From positions 1,240,001 to 1,304,000 of the forward strand of contig CM066298.1 in the NCBI GenBank assembly GCA_033816765.1: 64,000 nucleotides of DNA. The letters run 5' to 3'. The DNA is from Nothopassalora personata. Lineage: Eukaryota > Ascomycota > Dothideomycetes > Mycosphaerellales > Mycosphaerellaceae. Below the pieces are notes generated by a model, which saw nothing but the letters and a program-made list of their open reading frames with translations, ran no database searches and was not told the origin of the DNA. Of the stretch, positions 24,215 through 35,136 are shown one piece after another. The position numbers were made by a program, and so were the translations under genes. Positions within the stretch are counted from its first letter, which is position 1. Every line of letters starts with the position of its first letter.

Positions 24215-26134
24215 TATAACTAAGAGCTACTAGTAGTAGTAGAGGCATTTAAGTATTAGCGACCGTACCTCGAATGCGCATCGTATACGGTTTAGGTACT
24301 AGTCGACTATACGAACCTATAGGGTTTTATAATAGTAAAGTAGCTAAATAGGAGGTAAGCTCGATAGGCGACGTTTCTATAATCTTTCGACTTCGTAGTA
24401 GAGTATAGGTCGGGGAAGAGTAACCTAGCCGATGCGCTATCGCGACGTAGTAACTACGTACGCGTAGCGTAGTAGACGTCGAACTTACTTCCTACGCTAC
24501 AAAGTAAGCTATCTTTCTAGAAGGAATCCCTATTAAGAGAGGACGAGCCTATAGTAAGGCGCGTAACCGCTACCTACGAGAAGATATAGGATAAGGCGAC
24601 GATAATAGTAGTAGTAGCCTACGAGCTATAGGGGACCCGATCGCTACTAGTAAGAGTATACGCTATAATAATGTAGGGCGGCCTAGGTGAACTGCTTACA
24701 CTACTAATAAAAATCGTATAGGGGAGAGACGATAGGTGCGTCGTATACTTATCGTAGGCGCCTAGCGAAGGGGACGCTAAGGACTAGTATGTAAAAGACG
24801 GGTTAGTCTATCGCGGGAACGCGATTGTAGTACCCGAAGACTATATAGTAAGAGTATAGCTACTCTATATACATTATAACGACCTACTAGTAGGGCACTT
24901 TAGTAAGGTAAAGACTAAAGAGCTACTACGACGTTATTACTAGTAGGAATTACTAAGTAAGGATGTAAGGAAGTATGTTAGAAACTATAGGGCTTATTAG
25001 ACCTCGAAGGCGAGGCGCTATCGACCCTACGGCGAGCTATAGCTACTACCTAGGCTAGACGGTCTATAGTAGGAAATTACCATAGATTTCATTACGGACC
25101 TACCGCTAAGTAAGCGAGGAGAATGCGTGTATAATGCGATCCTAGTAATCGTCGACCGCTACTCTAAAATGAACTTGTACATTCCTACGACTAAGACATA
25201 TATAGCGGCGGAGTTTACGAGGATCTTACGAGACGAAGTCGTACGGCATTATAGTGTACTAGCGGGCATAGTAAGTAACCGCGGGTTAGTGTTTACGAGC
25301 AAGTTCTAGAGTAACTTCTACTTCGAGGCGTAGGTAAAGCGTAAGCTATCTATAGCTTTCTACCCTTAGACTAACGGCTAGACTAAGAGGGTAAACTAAA
25401 CCTTAGAACAGTACCTCCGTTATTACTATAGCGAGAACTAGATAGAGTAGGCTAAGTAGCTAGCTGTTACTAAATTCGTATGTAATAACAGCGTCTACCC
25501 TACGCTACGTATAAGCCTATTCGAAATAGCGCATAGTTAGAGACCTAAGATTACCCTAATACCTATAGGATCTCGAGGCGAGATCCGGGAAGGGGAGGTA
25601 CCAGTAGCGGTAGACTTAGTTAACCGTATACGAGAGATACGCGCTACGCTTACGAAGCGTTAGGAAATCGTAGTAGCCGATTAGACTCGCTACTATAATA
25701 AGACTCATAAGGCTAAGAGCTATTACGTAGGCGACATAGTCTTATTATCTACGAAGAACCTAAGGTTAGCATTGCCGAAGAAGAAGATAGGTCCGAAGTT
25801 TATTAGACTATACCGCATTACGGACGCTATCGGTTCGTAGGCGTACCGCCTAGCGCTACTAGCCGACTTAAGGCTCTATAACGTCTTCTATGTCTCTCTC
25901 CTCGAGCCGTATATCGGTAGCGATAAGGATAGACCCGTACCCCCTCTAGCTAATAAGGACGGAGAGTATAAGGTAGAGGTAGTACTAGATAGGCGTAAGC
26001 GTAAGGGTAAGCTACAGTATCTAGTCTAGTAGAAGGACTAGTTAGAGGAGTATAATAGCTAGGAACCGGCGGAGGGCCTCGCGAATACGGATCGTATAGT
26101 AGCCGACTATAAGGCGTTAAGGAGAAACAAATAA
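24215..26134 (+). pseudogene. gypsy B unit 2: RNase H end, integrase and chromodomain
   Basis: After copia A the gypsy frame resumes with ELLVVVEAFK of RNase H. Integrase follows, with an HHCC-like zinc region near 24,890-25,010 and a catalytic core at 25,080-25,320: TIDFITDLPLSKRGE, VDRYSKM, and IVSNRGLVFTSKF where the second Asp has become Asn. A chromodomain lies at about 25,958-26,120, with YKVEVVLDRRKRKGKLQYLV and a LANTDRIVADY end, which places the element in the chromovirus group. The stop is TAA at 26,132. TAG replaces most expected Trp and Gln codons. Confidence 0.83.
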
Positions 26135-26189
26135 GACTAGTATAGGAGTACTAGAGTATAAATAAAACTTTTCTTAACTATAAATAAAA

Positions 26190-27217
26190 CAAAAGCTAAA
26201 GAGTAGCGCGCCTACTAGGGGCTACGTAGAGTAGTAGTAGGCAAGGAGCCCGCGAGTAGCGTGTAAGGCAAGCGCCTTAGTTATCGTCGTTACGTAGTAA
26301 CTTAGGTAGGAATGCCTAGTCGGCGGCGGTAGTATTAATATTCTACGCCTATAGGAACTAGAACTACGGTTAGTAGGGTACACGTATACGAGGAACATAC
26401 GACTTACGGCGCGGCCGAGTTCGAATAGCCTATTAAGGGCGCGGTTCTACTCCTACTAGAGCGCGAGGGCGGCGGTAGTAGTAGCGGCGGCGGGGGTACG
26501 TATACGGGTCTCCCCGGCACGCTTATGCTTATAGGTATTAAACTGCCTAATAGCCTATAGAAAGGGTTAGCCGAAGCATAGGGGACGTACTAGAGCCCCC
26601 CCCGCGAGTAGTAGTTGACTCGTAGGAGCGAAGTAGCGACTTACCTCCGTAATGTCGTTACCTAGCTAGGTACATAGGCGGATCTACTCTACTAGCTCCT
26701 ACTACTAGAGGTCTATAGGCGCCTAGCCTATTATAGCCGTAAGGAAGTCGCGCTAGGAGCGCGCGGCGCGTAGGCGGCTTACTAGCGAGGCGATAGCGTA
26801 GCTAGTGTTAGGCGCGTACTTATGTCTATTACGCCTACAGCGGCCGCACTTCTTTAGGAGCTCGCCGGTAGTAATACTATTATAGTTATCGGCTTCGTCT
26901 AGTAAGTAGTTAGTATACGAATCGTAGGCGGCGCGCGTAGAGACTTACCCTTAACGAAGTATAGGAGGCACTATATATACATATTAATCCTCTACGAGAG
27001 CTTAGTAGCGGGCGAGGGCGTTAGTAGCTACGAGGGGGATACTAGTCGCTTACGACTACTAGGCGTTCTAGGTACGTCGCGTACTAGAGCCGCCTAGCGG
27101 CGCTCGTCTTCTAAGGTGCTAGTAGTACTATCGCTACTAATACTACGGGAGGAGGCGGAGCGGCTAGAGGACGGAGGCGAGTTAGATATAATAATAATAA
27201 TACTAGCGAGGCGCTTA
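26190..27217 (+). pseudogene. extra reading frame between chromodomain and 3' LTR of gypsy B
   Basis: A frame of about 340 codons after the chromodomain is interrupted by many TAG but only a few TAA and no TGA until about 27,217. This is the same stop spectrum as the genuine gypsy genes. Legible stretches include GAAFE-like residues near 26,420, KGAVLLLLEREGGGSSSGG, SEVATYLRNVVT and ASVRRVLMSITPTAAALL. Position and strand match an additional 3' gene such as an envelope-like or accessory ORF, but I see no signal peptide, membrane helix or known domain. Function unknown. The other plus frames carry more TAA. Confidence 0.45.
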
Positions 27218-27490
27218 CGGTAAGGGTACGGTACGGGTACGTAGTAGTAGTGTAACGGATGTAGTACGCTAGGGAACGTGCTAGGAGAATAGGGCTAGGT
27301 TAGGCTAAAGTTTTATGCCCCTAACTAGCTACGTCGGTATAGTAACTAAGCCTTACTTACCTATACCTACATAACGACACGTACGTAACCCGCATGTAGG
27401 CCGTATAGTAACTATAGTTCTAGAAGTACGTAGGAACCTCTACGTAGTAACTAGCGAGCTAAGGACAGCTCGCACGGGAGGGGAGGCAAT

Positions 27491-27686
27491 TATAAGGGGT
27501 AGCCTAGTAGCTAACCCTTATATGTGGCCTTATATATAACATGCGGTCGCGACCGGCTACTAAGCCGCACGTAACACGTATACGTACACCTTACGACGCG
27601 CGATGTGTCTTGAACAAAAGGTAAGAATTAGTTCATCTACGACTAGTAGGTCGTGGGCGTACTATACATTACGACATCCCTTAATA
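27491..27686 (+). repeat. gypsy B LTR 3 (3' LTR)
   Basis: 196 bp, followed by the GTATC target duplication that matches the one before LTR 1. Confidence 0.88.
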
Positions 27687-27691
27687 GTATC

Positions 27692-28440
27692 GCTAATACT
27701 ATAACTATAAACCTTAATAGTATTTAGAACTACCTTCCTACCTTATAGGCTTCCGCTATAGACTATCTTATTTAGCACTTTGGTAGCGCCTATAACCGCT
27801 ATAAGGAGAGATCTAACCTTCCCTTCTCTAGCTACTATACTATTCTAGGATAGTTTAAGGGCTACTATACTAACTACGCTCTTAGTAATTACTATAATAA
27901 GTGTAACTTCTTCTCTCTACGGACCCTATAGTAGGGTACTATTAGTCTATCTAGAAACTACTAGTAGCTAGGTATAGGTTACTCTTACTCTACTAGTGCT
28001 ACCTTCTAGGGTAGTATATAAGCTAGTCGCTCCCCTCCTATTATACGTAGTAGTCCTCTACGTAAGGGCTTCCTATCTCTAGCTCTATATTCTCCTAGTA
28101 TAAGTACCTCTAGATATAGTTTTTAGATGCTACTTACCTAGCTTATCCCTAGCGATATAGACTAGCGCCTAAGTATCCCTAAGGCTCCTAGTAATAGTTC
28201 TAGAACTGTCCTCCTTAAGGTTCGCCTCCTATTCTCTAACTCCCTCTCTTAGGATAAGGTTACTACCCTAATTCGTTAGTTCCTATAGCGTCTTAGTACT
28301 AATAACGACTTTTAGGAGGGTGCTATAATTAACTTAACTTCCTATAAGAGGGGTTCTAGAGGCTCTAGTAGTTCTAGTAGTAAGTAGTAGTCTAGAGGGT
28401 ATACTTATATCGGGTCTTAGTAAGGTTCTTAGGATCTAGT
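27692..28440 (+). pseudogene. unknown long reading frame, 3' part, inside copia C
   Basis: This continues the frame of 12,580-13,007 if gypsy B and one GTATC are removed. About 250 codons are open except TAG and two TAA, with legible Ser/Tyr-rich sequence such as NYLPTL, SAYNRYKERSNLPFSSYY and SIPKAPSNSSRTVLLKVR. It ends in a Ser-rich tail. I do not recognise the family, and it is not explained by copia C, which reads on the other strand here. Confidence 0.45.
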
Positions 28441-28749
28441 TAGGACTAAAGGATAAATAGCTATTATAAGTAAGGGCGGTCTACTTCTCTATTTCCTTTT
28501 GCTTTTGCTTTTAATACTATAGCTCCCTAGAATTAGAGTCTATAATAACGAACTAGATCTTGCCTTAAAAGGTAGTTCTAAAGTAAGCCTCTCTATAGTC
28601 TAGTTATATAAGTATAGTAAGATATATAATACTATAAATAAATCTAGCCCTTAAGGCTAATATATAAAAACTTTCCTCTAATATCTCTAAATAAATAAAA
28701 TATTGCTTTATAAATACTTACAAACAAATAAAGGTCTTACTCTATATAA

Positions 28750-31700
28750 ATAAAAGTGTAGTTAGTTTCTAGAAGCCTCCCTTAGAGAATGTAGTTTAGT
28801 AACTTTAGCTTTATAAGCTAATCTATAAGCTACTATATAGTAGGGATATACTTAACTATAATTAAGCCTTCCTTATAAACCTGTCTACAAAAGTAGTTCC
28901 TAAGTCTAATATACTTAGTTCTTTTATAGTTAGTATAATCTCTAACTAGCTTAATAGTAGACTAGTTACCTATAAAGATCTTAAAGGCTTAAGCCTTATA
29001 ATTAGTTATTTTCTAGGTTTTATAGAGTAGATTTCTTAACTATATTACTTCCCTATAGCATTTAGTTAAGGCTATATACTCTACTTTAGTGCTTAATAGC
29101 ACTATCTCCTTCTATAGGTTAGACTTCTAGATTATAGAACCTCTAGCTATTTTAACTAGGAGTCCTAAGGTTAATCTACCTATTAGATCTCTAGAGAAAT
29201 TAGAGTCTATATAGATCTCTAGCTTTAGGGATTATGTCTTTCTAAAGATTAGGCACTTATTAATTGTTCTAGTAATATATCTCTAAATATGCTTTACTGT
29301 AGTAATATACTCTACTAAAGGATTAGCTAAGAATTTAGCTAAGTAGTTTATTATATAGGAGATGTCTAGCCTTATCTAGTTAGCTAGGTACTAGAGTTCC
29401 CTAATTAATGTATTAAACAGATTATAATCCTATATATTGTATTACTCTTTATAAGCTTTATATAGGCGGTTAAGGGGATACTATTAGAAACCGCTATACG
29501 TTATCCTAACCGGGCTTAGTTCTTTATAGTAATGTCTCTAACTCGTTAAGAAGGTAGTAGTCCTAAACAGTATATAGTATATACTTGAAATAAGTTAAGC
29601 ACGAGGCTCCTATCTACTTGCAAAAGAGCGTCGTCTATATAATACTATGTCTTAGCACGACTAGCTAGTCGAGCACGACCTAGTTAGTTAGCTAGTCGGT
29701 CGAGCACGACCTAGCTAGCCGACCGCTCGACTGCTCGTCTAGCTAGGTCCTTCTACGTTATCCGTAACGGACCGTAACAGATACTTAACACTTTTAGCTA
29801 AGTCTAGGCTATATTTCTAAAGTTTCTCTAAAGTATAGTGCTTTTAGGAGATATAGAGATCTCCATTCTTTTTACTCTTTAGTTATATACCTAGGAAAAG
29901 GTTAGTGTTAATAGTTTTAATAGAGTACTTATTCTTTAGCCTAGTAATAAACTTATTAATCTTCTAATTACTATTACTAAAGATTTAAAAGTTATCTATA
30001 TATAGAAGAACTAAAAGATTATCCCCCTAAAAGAGACATATATTAGAATTAAGTCTCTTTAGGCCTAATCCTTCTAGAGCTTCCTTAGTATTATAGTACT
30101 AGAGGTTTGTAGCTTATTTTAGTCTATATAGTCCCTTCTTAATTTCTAGGACTTTATTAGATAGATCTTTCTTATAAGCTCTACGCCTTCTAGTAGTTTA
30201 ATATATAAAGGCCTATTAATATTAGGATTTATAAATGCTGTTTTAACATTAATCTATTTTCTCTTCTAGCTAAGAACTATGTATAGGGCTAGGAGAATCC
30301 TGCTTATTAGTAGCCTTAGGGTTAGAGTAAAGGTTCTAATATAGTCTATACCTTGCTTTTAAGTAAATCCCTTAGCTACCTATCTAGCTCTACGCTTCTT
30401 AATAGACCTATTAGGAAGATACTTATAGTATAGGACCTATTTTCCTATAAGTAGTTTCCTACCCTTAGGGACTTTCTATAATAGGATCTATATAATATAT
30501 TCTATATCTTCTAAGGAGTTAAATTCCTTTCTAATTGCCCTAATCTATTTAGCTCTATTAGGTCTATTTAATACTTTACTTAGGGTAGTAGGATCTATAA
30601 GCTTCCCCTTCTTTATATTATCTATAGCCAATATAGCAAATACTTTCTTAAATTTGCTATAATTATAATAGGATCTATTCTATCTTAAACTTCTCCTTAT
30701 TAGCTTAGGATAGACCTTAGCTTATTTAGTCTTTATAGGCTCATAAGTCCTATCTCTCTTCCTTTTACTAATATATAGTTAAGGTTAAAATAGTGTTATA
30801 GCCTAATTAGGGTCTTCTTATATAGCTAGAGCTATGTCTTTATATTATAGCTCTTTAGACTAAGGAGAAGTCTAAGGCTTATACTCTATAGAAGAATGTT
30901 CCTAGAGCTAGGTATACTCTATAGGAGATTGTTCTTAGAGCTAAGGTAATATGTCTCTAAATAGTAGGTATAAGTCTTCTATTATATACTTCTACTAAGA
31001 CTAACCTTAGTTAGGGGAGTCTTATTACGAAGCCCTTTATGTTTTAGGTTAGTTACTATACTATTATAGCTCCCCCTCTAGCTATATAGCCCCCCCTAAA
31101 GATTTATAGGGTTAGTAACGCGCTTCTAGCGCGTAAGGCGCTTTATAAGGTATATAAATGCCCTTATGTTTATAGTAAGGGTCCTTAGGGTTATCCTAGG
31201 GGTGTCTTAGGAAGGTAATCTTATTATCTAGGATAGTATTCTTACTACTAGCTATAAGCTAGGAGCTCTTAATAGTCTGTTCTATCTACTCCCCCTAAGC
31301 GACCTACTACCTATAGGAATTTAGTATTGCGTGTTCTATAGGAAATCCTTATTAAAAGTTATATAGGGGGTATAGGCTATCTTATAGACCTATTTACCCT
31401 TCTCCTACTATAGCTTCTATAGTAGGTAGTTAGTTAATAAACTACCCTAGAATTCTATATACTACTATATATCTGCTCTTACGGAGAACTTTTTAGACTT
31501 AGTATAATTGTTGTTATATGTATATACTTTATATCTAAACCTTCTTATATTCCTTAAGTCTATCTCTTTAATATTAATACCTAGGTCCTTCTTAAAGTCC
31601 TTCTATAGCACATTCTTTGTTGTTAAGTTAAAGAGGCGGTTCGTAATATAGTATACAAAATCTATAGCTAGGGGCTAGAGGTTCTATAGTAAGCTAGAGT

Positions 31701-33950
31701 CTATAAGTATAGCTCTAGCCTTATTAATAATAACTGTATTAGATGCTTTAGCAATTCTATTTTACTTAGGAGTATATAGTAATACAAAGTCCTATCTAAT
31801 CCCTTTATATTAGGTATATAAGCTAAGTTTAATATTAATAAACTCCCTACTACTATCTAAGAACTAGATCTTAGGTATCTTCTTATAGTAGTTCTATATT
31901 ATAGTAAGCTAAGTTTTAATTACTACTAGAGTATTACTCTTCTTTAGAAGTAGTAAGCACTATCTTATCCTAGTTTTAGCGTATATAAGCATAAGGTAGT
32001 ATACGTAACTATTATAAGAGATTAGACTAATTAGACTAATTAGGTTAGTATAGATTTTATCTAATACCTCTAGTATAGGTCTCCTAGGGATTCTTAAAAC
32101 AACTCTTTATAACCTTATAAGCTTATAAGTCTTATAATGTCATAACTCTATAGTATTAATATCTTCTAGGCCCTTAACTACTTCTTTCATAGCATTCAGT
32201 AGTATGCTACTAATATACCTAAGTCTCTAATACTATCTAACTATATTAGTTCTTAGCTTAATAAATATAAGAGTAGTAAGTCCTTTTAATACTAATCTGT
32301 CTTCCTTCTTCCTAGAGCCCCTCTTTACCCTAAGGTTCCTAAAGATAATAATATTCTTTATTATCTTAATATAGCCTATAGGCTTATTCTTCTAGAATAG
32401 CATTTTAGATAGTCTATCTAGGTAAACTCTATATTTCTTATATAGGAGTTCTATAGAGATTAGTATAGTATCTAACTCTAGGGAGTAAAGTATATTACGA
32501 AGGAGGAGGGTAGTTTCTTAACTAAGATAGTTCTTTATGACCTATTCTAATTCTCCTTTAGTTACAAGAGATCCTTACCTAATAGCCTATAAGAAGTATA
32601 TAGGCCTAAGTCTTAGCCTAATATTTTAAAGGTCTATAAGATTATTATAGATATAGAAGGATATACCTATATTATAGACTTTGTCTATTAATGTTAGGTT
32701 TAATATAGTAGCTACTACCCTTCCTATATATACTAGTTATATAACTATAATAGCTACTCTAGACCTCCTATATAGTTATCTCTAGTTACTATTACTATTA
32801 GAGCTATACTCCTAATTAGATAATATGTCTAACTAGTTATTAATTACTATAGCAATCCTCTTCCTAGAGGACTTACTACCCTTTACCTTCTTTAACCTAT
32901 CCTTTAGGGTCTCTTTACCCTTCTTAGACTTATTCCTAGGATTCTTCTCTAGATACTGCTTATAGTAGTTCGCGTTAGTATGCTTATATAGGTACTATAT
33001 ATACTACTTATTATTATTCTTACTTAATAATACTCTATTAAAGCTATTACTAGGCTTATAGGTAGTAGGTACTTACTCCTTCCTAAGAGTTATAAATATT
33101 CTCTCTAGAGTAGTTAATTCTAGGGGATTATTATGTCTCTATGTCCTAAGCTATTTAATATAGTTTAGGCCTTTAACAAAGTATAGTCTATAGATACTAT
33201 CTAGGAGGACAAATAAGGATTTAAGTAGTAACTTGTTATTAACTAGGGAGGATCTAATAAATTGCTTTATAGTAGTCTTATAGTTATATATTTAAGCTTA
33301 AAAGTCTTTATAGTACTTTAATATATTAGGTCTTATAGCATCTAACTTAATATACCTAACTGCCTTTAGAGTATTATATAGATTAATTATAATAACTAGC
33401 TTATATATTGCCTTAATTAAATTATATAATTCCTTAGCTAACTTGTCTATATCCTTAAAGTTTAGCCTTAGGGTAGAGTCTAATCTAGCTATAATAATAC
33501 TAAAAGATTATATATACTCTTTCTTCTATTGCTTATAGGTAGCTTTATATCCTATACTACTAGTAATGTCCTAAGGAGCTTTATTCTAGGTAGTAGTCTT
33601 ATTCTAGGTATTCTTAGTCGTATCTTAGGGTTGTTTATAAGCTACCCTATTTAGAGTATACTTTAGATTAACCTAGTCTAGGTTATAGATAATATATCTA
33701 ACTAGATCCTTCTCTAGTAGTACGCTAATTAGTATAGATTTCTGTACCTAAAACTATACGCCTTTTCTAAGTACCTAGTTATCCTTAGTAGACCTTACTA
33801 GGTTACTAGAGGTATTGTTTCTAAACTCTATATCTAGTCTAGCTCTTATAGATACTATACTACGGTAATAATACTAAGTACCGATGTCCTATAGTAGTTC
33901 TTAAATCAATTAGATAGTTGTCCGTAAAACAAATATAGGGTCGGGTCTAC
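28750..33950 (-). pseudogene. copia C gag-pol, eroded
   Basis: On the minus strand the order is gag-like sequence below 34,000, then integrase region, RT near 30,000-30,450 and RNase H ending near 28,760. The clearest part reads KRRAR, VAKGFT, then IDYIRTFTLTLRLLISRILL and INVKTAFINPN, the conserved copia RT start. Erosion is the heaviest in the window, with almost no CA or TG left, in agreement with this being the oldest layer. Solo LTR D2 interrupts RT/RNase H. Confidence 0.75.
29482..29779 (-). mobile_element. solo LTR, family D, copy 2
   Basis: Reverse complement of the D1 type: it starts TGTTACGG on the minus strand and shares the block around TATATAGACGACGCTCTTTT with D1. GATAC flanks it at 29,477-29,481 and 29,780-29,784. 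Its central minisatellite differs from D1, being built on TAGCTAGTCGTGCTCGAC-like units. Confidence 0.83.
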
Positions 33951-34037
33951 TAGCAAGGCAAGCTAATCCTTAATAGAGCTTTAATAACAATTTAGGTTCT
34001 AAAATAAATAGGTAGAGGAGTACTTGGGCTTATAACC

Positions 34038-34212
34038 TATTATAGATAGGTATTTAACGAGTATAAGCTTCTAGATTAAAACGATAGGGTGGATTAGTAA
34101 CCCTTATAAATTGCTATAGGGTATAAGACTATCTAGCTACAGAAACAGTGTAATATAGTATGTATGTGCCAAGTCCTAACTAACACAGCCATTGGTCACC
34201 TCATTCACAACA
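34038..34212 (-). repeat. copia C 5' LTR (right copy)
   Basis: 175 bp, retaining CACAACA at its right end. GTTAC follows, and the split host frame resumes there. Confidence 0.88.
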
Positions 34213-34302
34213 GTTACGAGGGAGGAGAGTGGGGACTGTTGACAGACGACGACTACAAGAATAATCCAGACTACGGCAAGAAGCCGGGCAGAAATATAAT
34301 AG

Positions 34303-34321
34303 AGTGAGAGTGAGAGTGAGA

Positions 34322-34356
<35 letters not shown>

Positions 34357-34357
34357 G
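34303..34357. repeat. GA/GT microsatellite
   Basis: Compound GAGT, GT and GA dinucleotide run directly after the stop of the split host gene; likely in its 3' UTR. Confidence 0.92.
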
Positions 34358-34464
34358 AAGTGTATATAGGACTGTTTTTAGGAATGAAATGGAATTCACT
34401 ATACTACTACTACTCCCACTACTGCCGCCATGTCCCACTACCGGTTTCTTTTTCCAATTTTCTT

Positions 34465-34482
34465 GGGGGGGGGGGGGGGGGG
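34465..34482. repeat. G18 homopolymer
   Basis: Eighteen consecutive G residues, a second long G-tract close to the transposon stack. Confidence 0.92.
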
Positions 34483-34771
34483 AGGCGAGCAGAACAAGAA
34501 ACTCCTGTTTAGGAGGCAAACACTATTTCAAGGCTCCAGGAGAGTCGTGAGTTTCGCACCGATCTCTGAAATTATCGTCATTCGATCTTCACACTGCCAT
34601 CGGTGTGTCCGGTTGCAGTGTGACCAGTTTCCTCCTATCTTCTGTAGTCTTGCTCGTTGCAACACTGAAATGAGCCAGTCCAGCTGAACGGTTGAAACAG
34701 TCCGAGAAGCCCACATCTACTACAAGAAGCAACATACACCACACCTTCCACATTTGCAAGACACTCTCATC

Positions 34772-34990
34772 ATGGATTGCGGTGGCTCCAAGGAAGCGTA
34801 TAATGACCCCAACGCATATGCCAAGCCACCAGCTGCTGGGCCTCAACAGCCCGTGAACTATGCTTCTGAGCAACAGCCCCTACCCAAGCAGCAAGGTCGT
34901 GGGAAGAAAGCTGCGAAAGAGCCGACGAGGCGGGGACCTGCGTTGGGAACGCCTACAAGCTTGCTGACAGTCCTTGTACCGGTCGGCTGA
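34772..34990 (+). CDS. small hypothetical protein
   Basis: A 72-residue frame from MDCGGSKEAYNDPNAYAKPP through a Gln/Pro-rich centre and a basic patch (GRGKKAAKEPTRRG) to LLTVLVPVG. The start lies in a CATCATGG context after a CA-rich leader. No known domain. It may be the first exon of a longer gene, because the C-terminus looks arbitrary, but I found no convincing donor and acceptor pair. Confidence is modest. Confidence 0.4.
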   Translation: MDCGGSKEAYNDPNAYAKPPAAGPQQPVNYASEQQPLPKQQGRGKKAAKEPTRRGPALGTPTSLLTVLVPVG

Positions 34991-35136
34991 ACATCAGCGT
35001 TGACCGACTCTGCGACTGGATCCCGAGGTCACCGCAGTCCAGTCTGTGTAAGGCGGATTGTTATCAGCAACCAGCAACTTTCCAGAGCCAGCGAATGTAA
35101 AGCTATAAGATGGCAAACCGCTTCAAGTCCAAGCCG

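Larger units (their letters stand above)
13008..27686 (+). mobile_element. Ty3/gypsy chromovirus (family B), partial dimer with three LTRs
   Basis: Three 196-bp LTRs at 13,008, 15,514 and 27,491 share the order TGTAAGGGG ... CTGAACA (partly eroded). The whole is flanked by GTATC at 13,003-13,007 and 27,687-27,691, showing that the outermost LTRs belong to one insertion. The first unit runs from LTR to the start of RT and is cut after the sequence coding RRSVSE. There LTR 2 begins, and a second unit runs through gag, protease, RT, RNase H, integrase and a C-terminal chromodomain. The first unit's internal part equals the second's exactly in length (1,959 bp) after removing solo LTR D1 and its 5-bp duplication. 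A self-insertion followed by homologous deletion fits. Copia A is inserted in the RNase H region. Confidence 0.88.
11947..34212 (-). mobile_element. outer Ty1/copia retrotransposon (family C), carrying nested insertions
   Basis: Two 175-bp direct repeats bound the stack: 11,947-12,121 and 34,038-34,212. The less eroded right copy ends in CACAACA. Flanking 5-mers are ATTAC (left) and GTTAC (right), one G/A difference that RIP could explain. The element reads on the minus strand. Just inside the right LTR is a primer-binding-like GGTTATAAGCCC on the minus strand, the same string found after the 5' LTR of copia family A. RT sequence is legible in antisense near 30,230-30,420. The gypsy element 13,008-27,686 and solo LTR 29,482-29,779 are later insertions. 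Between RNase H and the 3' LTR there is about 2 kb of unexplained sequence. Confidence 0.85.
11673..34307 (+). pseudogene. small two-exon host gene split by the nested transposon stack
   Basis: I infer exon 1 at 11,673-11,688 (MTMFA + G), a 94-bp intron with donor GTGATC, branch-like ACTAAC at 11,765 and acceptor GTAG, and exon 2 from 11,783. Exon 2 is open and natural-looking (for example KRTPFTNEELGLFSDKYFSD) up to 11,946, where the copia LTR begins. After the right LTR, 34,218-34,307 continues in the same frame (YEGGEWGLLTDDDYKNNPDY, ending IIE and TGA) once the 5-bp target duplication is counted once. The uninterrupted product would be about 89 residues. I do not recognise it. The exon-1 choice is tentative, because a short G-tract lies in the putative intron. 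The join across 22 kb is the main support. Confidence 0.55.
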
